Shown here in pieces: positions 30,101 to 64,000 of a stretch of 64,000 nucleotides of DNA; within the stretch, counting starts at the first letter, position 1, and every line of letters begins with the position of its first letter. The DNA is from Pardosa pseudoannulata (Eukaryota > Arthropoda > Arachnida > Araneae > Lycosidae). Location of the stretch: assembly GCA_032207245.1 (NCBI GenBank), contig CM063502.1, positions 116,251,697 through 116,315,696 on the forward strand, read 5' to 3'. The translations under genes and the position numbers were made by a program. The notes beneath the pieces were generated by a model. The model was not told the origin of the DNA. It ran no database searches and was given only the letters and a program-made list of their open reading frames with translations.

Positions 30101-33100
30101 TTGACAGAACTGAACTTAGAAGGAAATAAATTAACGCAAATTAACGGAAACATGTTAGTTCCTGTAGAAGTCAGAGTATCAAAACTTCTTTTATCTGGTA
30201 AGCTAGCTTTCATTTTCTTAGCAACAATTTTTTCTTTTATCATAAAAAATATTAGATTATTTTTCAGTGATTAAAATATTGTAGCTACGTTTTAACTACT
30301 AATTTTCTATTAACCCTCTAAGCGGTTTGCACGTACAAATCCGCCGGCTGTCACAGACAATTTCTAACCTCCAAAATCGTTCCGAAAATAGATGTATTGT
30401 ACATCTCTGACATTGCTTTCCCCCATGGAGTTTTGAAGAAGGAGGGTCAGGTCGATTGTTTATTAACTGAACCCTTCTTTGACTGACATTTATTAAGGGA
30501 TACACCCCTACTTTCTGAGGAACAAAGATGCTGATAGCTTCTCATGGCTTTGTCAATCTCTATTTCGAAGTATTTCGTTTGCGGTAACAGATATATCTCT
30601 AATTGCACCACTGAAATATCTTGGATGACTTTAGTAAAAAAATCTAAATAATTCTCTTAAAAAATATTTTTATTCGTACTTTTAGAATACATTATTTCTT
30701 ATGTGATGATCTTCGAGACTTGACGAGCTTTAAGTGTAGTAAAAATTAACAATCAATAATGCTATTTATATATCTATTTATAACAGGAAGTAGAGGGATA
30801 ATAACTAGGGTGGGGCAAAGGGTGAAGTAAAAAATCATAGAACACTTTGGTCACTGACACAATAAAACTTTAGCGTATTTTTGGAGACTTTTTTTCCCCG
30901 GTGTGTTCCACTCGGAGGGTTAAAGTGATGAGTAATTATATCAACAACCAATAGAAAATTAATATTGCATTATTATATGTTGGATGTAAAGTATCGTTCA
31001 GATGAGTTAACGTTAAAAGTTGTAAACAGTAATGTTCCAGTTTGAGGCCTAATAATTTCAAGCATGTGTGGGTAGAACAAATTTGCTATGTTAAAAGCAT
31101 TCTTAATAGTATTTATAGTAAGAGGATTAATGCTGCTGTTTATATCTTCCCATATAAGATCTCAAATATGATGTTCTTTGGAAGTTGCAGGTTTCGTTCA
31201 TTCTGTTATTGTTATAATTGTTATTTTATGCCACTTGGTCAAACCAAGCACGATTGAGAGGAGGCTACTCGTATTAAGACAAAGGGGTACACCTTTCGTT
31301 TTTAATAAGTACGACAAGGGTGAAAGTACGACTTACGCTCAAGTGGATCCTCATAATTTTGAAGAAGGGATAAAGTAGAAGACCCATTCTTTCATTCTAA
31401 AGTGTCTCTATAGTAATTTGGGGTTTATTTTTCATAATGCACAGAATTGTTATTAAATGTTTTCTTAAATTGTATCTACAATGATTGTGACAAATGCAAC
31501 TTTTTTTTTGTTTGTTAATCATAATTAACTAGTATTAAAATTTATTCAAAACTTTTAAATTTTAATTTTACTTGTTACAAAGTGTTAGCATATCAATTTC
31601 TACGAAATTGCGTAATAAGACATATACAATTAATAGTTGTATAGATTATAATTTGTACATTTAATGTGTCCTAATACAATATATTATTAGGATTACTTTA
31701 CGCCAGTAATTAAAGTTTTATTCATAACTAATTGCATTCTCAAGAAGAAAATCCGGAATATTATAACAAATAAAGGTATAATGTCCAAAAAGTGTAAACA
31801 TGTTAAAAGATTTTTTTTTAATTCTCAAATGAAGCATATTGTTACAACTTTCACTTTTCTTGAAACGCTTTTGTTGTATATTAATTCAAACAAATGGACA
31901 AAAAGAAATTTAAAAAAAAAAACTTTTTACATTTTAAAAACTTGTTTGATGGAAAGAAAAATAAGACAATTAAAATCATTCTATTTAATTTATTAGAAAT
32001 AATTAATGTTAAATAGCTTAAAATTCCATTACTACTGGAAAAGTACATTATGGCATTTACAGATGTCTATAATTACTTTGCTTAAGTGATGTCCATAAAG
32101 CCATTTGACTAAATTTAAAAATTCATTCATTAAGAAAAGTATTTTGTAGACAAACAGAAATTTTGATGGAAGTTTAAATGAGATTTTTTTCTTCGGAACA
32201 ATTTTGCTTTCCTATTTATGTTAAAGAAGATTTATTCATAATGATTTTCCCTTTAATCTGTTAATGCTTAAATTAAAATATTCTTAATCTTTAAGAAATT
32301 CAGCTAATTATTCGCAAGTTAATGTTTGTTTTTAAATGTAATTATATTTGATAGTGTTTAAAGTTTGATGAAAAATATGGCATATTATTTTATTTAATAA
32401 ATTTCCATAGCTATATTTTATTCAATGCTTTTAAATTTTGTACTAAAACCTGAGGCTCATCAAGTGGTTTATCTCTACATATTGCATAAATATATTGTAT
32501 ATTTCTGTTTAAAGTTATTTAACTTGGCATCATGTTAATATAACTTAAGGCTGCCTGACTAAATTCTTCAGGTTTGCATTTCGTTTATAACTCATATCAT
32601 CAGGTTTTCCTTTACTCTTTTCTTAAACTGAACTTTTTTCATCTTCTAACATAGCTTTTTTTTTTCTTTTTTTAAGCTGCAAAAGATAATTCAATTTTTA
32701 CTGGTAATTGTCAGAGTTTAACTTAACAAAACAAACACCCTCTAGCAACTGGTTCGGAAATGGTTACATGTTTTTCTTGGATAAGATCCGAAAAGATCAT
32801 CCCTCCTATATGTAAGGATGCAAAATTTTTTGAAGAGGGTACAAAGTACCCATCACTTCCATTATTTTTTCTCTGATTTTTTATAGTAATTTTATCAAAA
32901 TAGAAGTAAATATTATGAGCATTCTTTTATCTCCACATTCTGTTTAGGTAATACTTTGATTATTTAGACTGTGGTCTCCAATTCTTCACTTGCCAAAAAT
33001 ATCTATGATAACACTTAATATTCATGAAACGACGAAGCATAAATATTCGTTTTTAAATATAGTGGGAACCATTTACACGAAACTCACATATACGAAACAT

Positions 33101-34148
33101 TCAGTTACTAGCAGTATTTATCTTTCCTAAGCAAAACACACCAGTGTACTTAATTACTTAGTTATACGATACTAATTTATACTGAAAGTTTACTTATATA
33201 AAGCTAATTTTAATGATATATGAGTAAGAAGAACATGTTTAGCACAACCGTTTACAACATGACGCAATGTATGCATTTCATATATGACTTATTGAAATTT
33301 CGTTTTCCCGTTTTTAATCAATCATTGTTTACAGCATTTTGCTTTACTTAAAGTCAACGAAAAAAACACTTTGTTGCAATAGTCTATAGACATTAAAAAT
33401 TTCTTTATGTTTAATATACGTTTATCTACAAAAAATGAAAGAAAATGAAAATCCGTCTAGCAATAGTTTAACGCCTTTATTTCTGGGTACGAGTAATATT
33501 TACGTATATGAATTATTCGCTTATAAGAGGAATTTTCTGCTCTAACTCGTCTTAAGTGATTTCATTTCCTCTGTAATAGTTTCTGGTAGACATATGACTG
33601 TTAGAGCTGGAAAGCAACGTTCAAAGAGTTTTGTTGTATCACTTTTCCTGTAGTCTGAATTGGAGGTGAAGAGAAACTCAGAAAATATACTTCTCTAGAG
33701 ATTAAAAACTGGATAAAAATACAAAAAAAAATGTAGTTGAAATAATATAATGTACACTTGTTAAAAACTGGATCCTAAAGTCTCGAGACTATAACTTTTA
33801 AATCATAAGATGCTTATCTTATGCTTATCTTTACTCTAATTTCTACTTATTTAACAGTATTTTTTACTCTTTTTTTCATTTTATTTCAAGTGATTCCATT
33901 TTTATTCTTATTCAGCTAGCCAGGTACTAAGAGCTGTTTTATTACTGATTTATAATTATTTTTAAACGTTATTAACCACTTTCACAGAGAGATTATTGTT
34001 ATTGTAAAGTGTTCGTAAATAAGTCTGTTTTTAGTAAACATTTAGTAAAAACATGAATTATATGTTTAATTTATGATTGTGTCAAGATTTTACAATTCTT
34101 TCTGCTAGTCACCAAATATATTTTGAGATATCAGTATGAATTTTATTG

Positions 34149-34185
<37 letters not shown>

Positions 34186-35477
34186 TATATATATATATAC
34201 ATATATCAGCATAAATTATATTTATTATGATAGCAGAAAGATTTTACAATTATTTCTGTTAGTCACCAAATATCATATTTTGAGACATCAGTATAAATTA
34301 TAATAGTTAATAATTTAATAAAGCATAATGCAATAAAATAAACTAGGTAATATTTAAGTATTCAATATTTAGTTCGTTACTTTTAAAATTTAAAATAAAA
34401 TATCCATAATAACTATCAGAAAATTGTTAGAAAATGTAATATATATATATGCTTCTACATAATACATAAGAATTTTATAATATCAGTTTCGTCCGCTATA
34501 CAAATTATATAAAATGAATTTCATCAGACCTTACTTTTTAGCAGATTTTGGGGAAGTATCATTGAGGATTGTTTTTAGTTTTCTAAAGATTAAGGTTGAA
34601 GAATTTTACAGAATAATAAACATTTATGTTAATATTTTTGAGTATTATTATATGACCTTTTTTTTCAGGTAATCCTTTCATCTGTGATTGTCAACTGCTT
34701 AGTTTCTGGGAATGGATTCAAGAACATACTAGACTGATTCAAGATCCTGATGATAGCAGCAAAGACCTCACATGTATTTTGCCAGAAAAATTGAAAAATC
34801 ACTCCCTGCTAGGTCTGCATCCTGTTGACATTTGCCCGGCACCTTTTATTGCGGATCTGGAAGTAGCTCATTTGGACCACGAGTCCCTTATTATAGTGTG
34901 GAACGTACAGAATGGAACATTAATCGATGATTTTCTTGTCACATATCATCTAACCTCATCTCGAGCAAGTGGAGTTAAATCTAGTGAACCTCTTCCTGCA
35001 TCTCAAAGGCGATTTCAAGTAGATACCTTGAAATCTGAAACGTGGTATACCGTTTGCGTAACGGCAGCAGGCAAATATTTAAGGACTTTAGGGAAACCGA
35101 TTCCATACGTAACTATTGAAGGCAAATCACAACCTGCAGTGCCTGATAATGGTAATCACAAGTGCCTGCAGATAAAGACTTTAGCCAAATTACAAAAGAC
35201 AAAGATGACACTTTCAACTCTGGGTATCATATTAGGCAGCAGTATCAGTGCTGCTCTTGTGCTCACACTCTCAGTTCTGCTTACTGCAATCAAATTTAGG
35301 CGACGACGAAGACGGCGACCAGTGAAGAATGATGTTCCACAGGAGTACATTTCATACAGACATTTCTCCCTCCAGTCTTCAGAAGGTAATTGGACAGTAA
35401 GAAACATAACAACTTCTCCAAGTTCCAGAGCAGAAAGCTCAAAGAGTAGAATTGCGCGGAATGATGCCTTTTCGTGA
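25700..35477 (+). CDS. LRR/FN3 single-pass membrane protein (gene-level, spliced)
   Basis: Spliced coding sequence: 25700-27160, 28319-30197 and 34669-35477 (phases 0 and 1 agree), predicting 1,382 residues. Residues 1-33 look like a signal peptide. C54, C63, C65 and C76 form an LRRNT-like cap. Roughly forty 24-residue LRRs with the LxxLxLxxN pattern run to about residue 1110. An LRRCT follows (C1119, C1121, C1149, C1169), then an FN3-like domain (about 1171-1262), a transmembrane helix (about 1294-1321) and seven arginines (1324-1330). It is a cell-surface type I protein, probably for adhesion or ligand recognition. From memory the N-terminal region resembles the Drosophila convoluted/acid-labile-subunit-like LRR proteins, and it is unlike chaoptin. 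The exact orthologue is unresolved, so no symbol is given. Alternative 3' ends exist (see 31191, 38806 and 40540). Confidence 0.9.
27161..28318 (+). other. LRR gene intron with a transposon-like block
   Basis: The 1,158-bp intron is bounded by GTTTGA and TTATGTAG. A GC-richer segment at about 27520-28030 interrupts the AT-rich background (words such as ACCGGTCACATTGATACAAG and CACGTTCTCGAGCGAGACGC). It may be a transposon fragment, but I found no ends or coding frame. Confidence 0.6.
28319..30197 (+). CDS. LRR gene, second coding exon
   Basis: It begins in phase 0 with FNRIEVIEAEAL, completing the repeat started by ...LHLQ, so the junction is well supported. It encodes residues 488-1113, all leucine-rich repeats with typical asparagine ladders (LKILHMSHNQIYVI, LVVLDLGFNNIDILP). 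It ends TTATCTG|GTAAGC at 30197 in phase 1. Without splicing the frame would run into an AT-rich tail and stop at 30274. Confidence 0.93.
30310..30923. mobile_element. piggyBac-type MITE, 614 bp, in LRR intron
   Basis: It is bounded by TTAA at 30310-30313 and 30920-30923. Terminal inverted repeats begin CCCTC and stay partly matched: left CCCTCTAAGCGGTTTG, right (reverse-complemented) CCCTCCGAGTGGAACA. A minus-strand frame at 30299-30505 has cysteines (KQCQRCTIHLF, RICTCKP) but is too degraded to call a transposase tail. It lies 113 bp past the exon 2 donor and is therefore intronic for the main isoform. Confidence 0.65.
31191..31378 (+). CDS. candidate alternative terminal exon, membrane-anchor form
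   Basis: A 188-bp stretch behind an acceptor-like TTGGAAGTTGCAG (AG at 31189-31190) reads in the phase left by exon 2: G + GT. It continues SG-FVHSVIVIIVILCHLV, then a basic KPSTIERRLLVLRQRG and an acidic/polar tail ending in HNFEEGIK with TAG at 31376-31378. The hydrophobic segment followed by Arg/Lys is what a short transmembrane anchor looks like. If spliced from 30197 it would give a ~1,175-residue isoform lacking LRRCT, FN3 and the main transmembrane segment. The polypyrimidine tract is weak. It could alternatively be an exon of another gene, or chance. Confidence 0.4.
31379..34668 (+). other. LRR gene intron, AT-rich, short TA tract
   Basis: Rest of the 4.5-kb intron before the LRRCT exon. 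A (TA)n run with one interruption lies at 34150-34206, flanked by a short direct duplication (TTACAATT...TTTCTG(C/T)TAGTCACCAAATAT at about 34090 and 34237). No additional exon is convincing. Confidence 0.55.
34669..35477 (+). CDS. LRR gene, LRRCT/FN3/transmembrane exon
   Basis: The acceptor is CCTTTTTTTTCAG ending at 34668. The phase-1 join gives SG-NPFICDCQLLSFWEW, a classic LRRCT opening. The FN3-like part has the core W (VWNVQNGTL) and the YTVCV strand. The helix TLGIILGSSISAALVLTLSV is followed by KFRRRRRRR. Read straight through, it stops at TGA 35475-35477 after NDAFS. Donor-like sites at 35385 (AAG|GTAATT, phase 1) and 35396 (ACA|GTAAGA, phase 0) could instead join downstream exons and replace the last 27-31 residues. 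Confidence 0.88.
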
Positions 35478-38400
35478 GCCAAAAATAAATCTCCTAATTG
35501 GGAATTGATCGAACTGATTTTTTACGGAAGTGTGTGAATACGTACAAAATTCTTGATACCCAAGGATTTTTTTTATATGATGTGCTTGTTTTAAAGTTTA
35601 AAAAAAACTAAAATTTGAGGGCAAATGCTTATAATTTGCATTTTATAATATCAGCTGTAAACGCATTTTGTGCATAAGCGTAAGGTGATATCACTCCTTC
35701 TCAATCCGTATGGGATTAAATTTAGAGTTTTTTACATCTCTTTAGTCATATACAATACATGTACGCATGTTCATTTTCGTAGCACGTTCTCTTTGATAAC
35801 TTATTTTTAAAGGAATCATCATTATCAAGCATAATGAAATCATATAAAACAAAAGCTGTTTGATTATTTTATACCCTTTATTGGCTTATAGGGTTTTAAT
35901 TGATGTAATAGCCAATGTTTCCTAAACTGCCAGACTAGTAAATATCATTGCTAATTCATTTTATAAATGACTACTTTGAATTAAATTTTGGTATTAATTA
36001 GCACTTCAAAATTAATTTTCAAATTAAAGTTAAATATGAATTTGATTTTCATATGGCATCTCAATGATATAATATAATACAATTTCTGTATGTTAAAAAT
36101 ATAATATAACAAATTATAAAATATAAAAATTTATGTGGAAGTATACATATTAAACGTTTTTTGCCACAACTTCAAATAAAATAATGTGTTAAAAGTGCTT
36201 AAAGCTTTCACAATTTTAAAGTAAATATGTATAACATATAGTAGGAATGATTCTTTAAAGAACCATATTTTTATTTTATTAACTAGTGTTTTCTATATTT
36301 TACTTTTTACCTACTTGCCCCGTCATTTGACATGATTATGCCAAATGACACGAAAAGAACTTCCACCTCGAGTGCTTGCGAAATATTGGGCACAATTTAA
36401 ATTTTATAAAAAAAAATTACCATTCTTTCAGAATTCCTTTGAAAATAAAATGATTTATTGCATCATTTTTATATACTTTTATATATGAATGAATATTTTC
36501 ATTTTTAACGCAAGTTTCATTACCGATAATGAATTCACTAATATTTAAATAATGTTAGGAACAGGAATATAAATTTTCTGTCGTAGCGATAGGTATTGAA
36601 TGAAAATAAATAGGTTTTAAAATAGCTTTTGTTAGATTAAATGGTTTAAAAATAATAAAATACATGTTAAATTAAAACTGAAAACTAAGAAATTTTTAAA
36701 TAAATGAAAGGGATTCAAAAATTCATTACCATTTAATACCATTTATATTATTTTCCCAATTTTTCAAATTCAATTTTTTTGTTTTCATCACAATAAAGGT
36801 TTTAAAAAGATACATTACTTTTCATTTTTAGATTTATCAGAAACTATAAGAAAGTAAATAAATTATGCTATGATTCTAGTTTTACTTATAGCACCTTTTT
36901 TTATTCTAGAAAAGCAGAACAAATATTAAATTAATTATTTTAAAAATAACACAGCTTCTATTATTTTTAAACCCATATACACCTACCTATTAATTTATTT
37001 TTTAGTTTTAGATTTGTTTTGTTCATAAAAAGTTACAAAAACATTTATGGTATTTGATTTTATTTTATCTATCCTCATATTTTAACCTGCATATTTTAAC
37101 ATTCTCATTCTATTTATTATATCTAAATTGTATGTTTAATTTGTAGGTCCATAAAACTACCATTCTCTTTTATTTTCCTTTAATAATACTTTGACCTTAA
37201 ACAACAAAACAAATTGTAGTTTTTTGATGAATTTTTTAATAAGCATTCTTATTTCTGCAATTTTTTAAATATGCTTAATTATGTCTTCCATCAATAAGCA
37301 AATATTGTTGCAATTAAAATTGTCTCATTGCTGAATAACGAAATAAAAGAAATGCTTAGAAATACATGTTATTTAAGTCAAAACTGTTCCAATCGTCATT
37401 GAAAAATTTGATTTTTCGTTCGGAATTTTCTTTATAAAGTTCTAAAGAAGAAAATCATCTCAAATAATTTATATATTAAATATTTAGAATTAGAATAAGA
37501 ACAAAATCTTTTGGTATACATAAAGATGAAGCAGTCCTTACTTGTTGCAACATTTACTTATGAATTTATTAGATTAATTTCTATAAGAACGAATTTCTCT
37601 TAAAAGAATAATTTTCTCTTTAAAAAAAATTTAACCGAAGTAATATAGTGGTTCAATAAGAATGCATTGTTTAAAGTGTCCTATATTTTCACATTTAGTT
37701 TTAAATATTCTGTTAATTTTTACTTTTATTTTATTTGCTGATTTTTATTTATACATTTGTCAATACAAATATCACATCAAAACAATTATCATTATCTATA
37801 CAATTATCGTATATTTTTTTAAATTTAATTATTCATATGCAAGTTTAATTTAAATTCAAAACAAGAACAATAACAGGAATGAATCTGTAAATATTTCTGC
37901 TACTTAAAATCCTTATTTTTTTTTTAGTTTTTAAATCCTACTCACAAAAATTAAAATACAAATCCGTGTTTCCAATTTAAATACAATAAATTATTTTACT
38001 GTTTAATAAAATTCAACGGGACTCATAGCTACTTCTATTTTTATTGGTATTGCTATGTCTTCAAAGAAATTATTCTCTGCTGAATTAAGAGTTAAATGCA
38101 AGTTTACTACTTTAAATAATTTTCTAAAAAATAAAGTAAAAACAAACATGGCTCTTCTAATTATTAATTACATTTTTAAAACATGTCCTTTCTCTGTTTA
38201 GTTTAGTAAATAAGTTTTAGTTCTTCCCATATATGTATAAATGCACACATAAATCAAAATAATATGGCAATGAACTTGAAATATTTAGACGACAGAGAAT
38301 AAAAAACCTAATTGCATCACCATTATTAATAATACAAATATTTAAATTAAATTCCCTGTTGTAAAATGATATTTTTCATAACAAAATATGATAAAAGATC

Positions 38401-38805
38401 ACCAAAGTTTTAAAGGAAAAAACAGCATGTCAGCTGAATTAAATATAATGTAAAACCGAAAAACATCTAGCAAAAGCTATTGCATGTCCACTTTGTAAAA
38501 AACTGCACTACACTTCAGCAATCGGGAAAAAATCTTTCTGTATAAATAGATGTTAAGATTTTACAAAAGAAAAAAAATGTAGTTAATCGTATAAAACATG
38601 CATATATATGATAACATGGATGTCACTAAATGAAGATAAGTGTAACTTTATGCTTTTGAAGAAATAACTGTTTTATTTATGAAGAACATGTACTTTTTCA
38701 TTCAAGTTCGTAATAAAAACAAGTTGCTGTTTAATGGTTGCTGTTTAATGGTACATGCTCTTCTTTTATGATTTCGCACGATCACACGTTATATTTATGT
38801 TTTAG
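35478..38805 (+). other. 3'UTR or intron of LRR gene; no other feature
   Basis: Very AT-rich sequence with closed frames. AATAAA occurs just past the stop (about 35485) and again near 36175, so a polyadenylated end here is possible if exon 3 is terminal. One GC-richer patch at about 36310-36390 has no convincing coding reading. Confidence 0.45.
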
Positions 38806-38882
38806 AACCCCCAAGAATTATTAACCACTGTATGGAGCACGCATCGTGATTTGGAGATTGCGGTATGATATCTGTGTTTTAG
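38806..38882 (+). CDS. candidate alternative C-terminal exon of LRR gene
   Basis: A 77-bp segment has good splice borders: TTATATTTATGTTTTAG before 38806 and TTTTAG|GTGAGT after 38882. Joined in phase 0 to the donor at 35396 it encodes NPQELLTTVWSTHRDLEIAV and stops at TGA 38866-38868. That C-terminus (I-A-V) fits a class II PDZ-ligand pattern. Joined in phase 1 to 35385 it would instead give EPPRIINHCMEHAS and a stop. The splice sites are seen; use of the exon is inferred. The minus strand is also open here. Confidence 0.35.
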
Positions 38883-40531
38883 GTGAGTTAAACATATTAA
38901 TTTGCTGATAATTTTCCTCATAATAAAATCAAGATCATAATAAATAACAATAAATATCATAAAGTTATTCTATTTATGTGAATAGATCTCAACTTGTATT
39001 ACTGAACTCATAAGTTTCTTTAATTAACTATTTATAATATACGAGTTGGGAATTGAATTTTAAATTTGTAATCAATCAAAAAAGAGATTATTTTTATTCT
39101 TGAGAGATTTTGCAGGGATAAATAACTTTGTTTCTTTTATTTTATCAACAAGAGGTTCAGAAAAACAAAATTACTGCTAAAATAGAAAATGTTAAAGTAC
39201 TAGAAAATTATCCAAATAGATTAGTAAGTTCTTGTAAATAAATTTCCTCGTTTAGTATATAGTAGTTTTCTTAGTCTGCCATAACTTAATTTAAGCTAAT
39301 ATATCTTTTGATGAATCCCCAAATATTGTGCCTACAAATATTTTAATTCATTTAAATTTAGAAAATAAATTTATACTTTTGCTTTTAGAATTTTTACTTA
39401 GATTTCTTTCTTCCCCTTTTTTTAATAAATATAATGCAACTTAAATATAAGTTTATCCTGTGTTTTTACTGGATATCAGCCATGTTGTCTCAATCTGGAA
39501 AAATATAAAATGCAGCGTAAAATACTTAAAGTGAAAGATTATATTGATTTCCTTTTTCTACAAGCATGACGTATAGTCCTCATATATCAAAAATGTATCT
39601 GCTCATGGGAACTTTATAAAATAAAGAATTGCAAATATCTGATAAAAGTGTGTATGATCTGCCTCGGTATATCGTAACGCATAGCGAAGTACCAAGGTTA
39701 TTTGTTGGTATGTAATATTGTCACTATAAATCTGAATCAGTATATATATATTTGATATCTAAAGCATTAAACGCATTTTTAATATCTCTAATTAGAGTAC
39801 GTTTACTTACGAAATACGTTTACGTACGAAATCTTTAATTCTTCTTGGGTAAAGTTTTCAGTTTCCACATTTTATATACTCATAAAAGTGTGAAATCTTC
39901 AATTTATTCTACCGACATAAATAACTTTGAAGCACAAAATCAAATTCCATTTCTTTAGAAATGTTTATATCATTTATAAAAGCGTAATATTAATTTAATA
40001 TTCATATAGTAAAATATCAGAAATAATGCTGAGTATCGATTTGCCTTTTATTTCCCGATTGTAGAACAAGTTTAGCAATGGTAACATTGTTGCAAATAAA
40101 AAGATAAATTTAGTCATAAAAAGTTGCCTAAAACTATGTTCAGTATTTAACATTCTTTTCGTTCAAAGTTATAATTACGAAATTTTTCGAATTTTTCAGA
40201 AAAAGACACCACTGTTATTTATTTATCGAAATTTTACGTAGAAATTTGCAATAAATTCTAAAAAATTGTAGATGAAACTTAGTACTAGAAGATTGTATTT
40301 TGCTGCTTATATATTAAGGCATTTTATTCGTATTGTGTTTTATGATTAAGATGAATAAATTAAATGCATAGGGAATTCCCTTTTATTCCAAATTCGAGAA
40401 GAATGTGTAAAGTCGCCCGTCGTCCATCTTATTGTTTAGTTTTCTTCTATATTTGCATCAAGCTTTCAAATCACTGAAATAAAAATTTTGCATGTAGTTA
40501 CAACAAAAGTAAAATTGTTGCTTTTACTTAC

Positions 40532-63680
<23,149 letters not shown>

Positions 63681-63846
63681 CTGTAAAATGAATATAGTTT
63701 AATGAGTTTCAATAAATAAGAATATTGAAAAGAAACAATATTAGTGCAATAAAGCAAAAAAAAAGAAGTTATTATAACTTGTCGATCGTCCGCTTAACTT
63801 CTAAAAACTTATAAACTTGAATATTTCCTTTTTTTTCTTGAAAAGA

Positions 63847-63849
<3 letters not shown>

Positions 63850-63894
<45 letters not shown>
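63850..63894. repeat. poly(A) tract, 45 bp
   Basis: An uninterrupted A run in the upstream intron of the minus-strand gene. No retroposed gene body or target duplication is apparent on its left. Confidence 0.95.
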
Positions 63895-63895
<1 letters not shown>

Positions 63896-64000
63896 ACTTG
63901 GCAAATTTGAGTTGGACCTCTTTTCCTATGACTGAATAAACTGTATCAAGAAACACTACAAATCCTGACTGGACTCCATGGTCTTTATTTTAACTTTATA

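Noticed and set aside
34669..35482. 108-codon minus-strand frame opposite the transmembrane exon
   Set aside because: Antisense shadow of the real LRR gene exon; the same holds for minus frames at 25797, 26299, 28834 and 29209.
36305..36400. Minus-strand frame in a GC-richer patch
   Set aside because: No good acceptor in phase and no resemblance to the next expected LolA-like segment.
38806..38882. Minus-strand reading (SPNHDACSIQW...) of the same segment as a terminal LolA-like exon
   Set aside because: The needed phase does not follow from exon G and the minus acceptor is weak; the plus-strand splice sites are better.
39454..39495. Minus-strand mini exon (IETTWLISS) behind a TTTTTCCAG acceptor as the end of the LolA-like gene
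   Set aside because: Phase is compatible, but it is very short, lacks the expected conserved cysteine, and could easily arise by chance.

Overview
This is AT-rich eukaryotic nuclear DNA (by eye about 70% A+T). It has long introns, many (TA)n tracts, and two protein-coding genes built from short exons with GT-AG junctions. The gene content (a many-repeat LRR ectodomain with a fibronectin-like domain, and a protein resembling the metazoan LolA-like family) and the repeat style suggest an arthropod. A spider or other chelicerate is my best guess, but nothing here fixes the species. I found no bacterial gene, tRNA, rRNA or CRISPR array.

Layout. Positions 1-24,900 appear to be intergenic. They hold microsatellites, five local duplication or tandem-repeat arrays (127-bp, ~211-bp, ~463-bp, ~498-bp and ~395-bp spacings), a 567-bp piggyBac-type element that keeps a decayed transposase tail, and several unidentified GC-richer blocks. 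Positions 25,685-35,477 (possibly to ~41,000) carry a plus-strand gene for a large type I membrane protein: signal peptide, LRRNT, roughly forty LRRs, LRRCT, FN3-like domain, one transmembrane helix and an arginine-rich stop-transfer. The intron before the LRRCT exon contains a second phase-compatible exon (31,191-31,378) that would give a different membrane-anchored C-terminus. Further possible tail/3'UTR exons lie at 38,806 and 40,540.

Positions 40,532-63,680 belong mostly to a minus-strand gene with at least seven phase-consistent coding exons. They encode a protein that matches, from memory, the uncharacterised metazoan LolA-like-domain proteins. Its 5' end lies beyond the right edge, and its 3' end was not found. 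The two genes are convergent. The last recognised minus exon (40,532-40,606) overlaps a strong plus-strand splice acceptor, so their 3' ends may overlap.

The introns of the minus gene hold two three-copy tandem arrays (42.0-42.85 kb and 46.0-46.8 kb), a MITE with 35-bp inverted repeats, a CTCF-like motif, a near-perfect 25-bp hairpin, and a probable solo LTR inserted in a (TA)n tract. The two genes show no obvious functional link. The most interesting points are the alternative membrane-anchor exon of the LRR gene, the antisense overlap at 40.5 kb, and the repeat insertions. I saw no clearly novel system.
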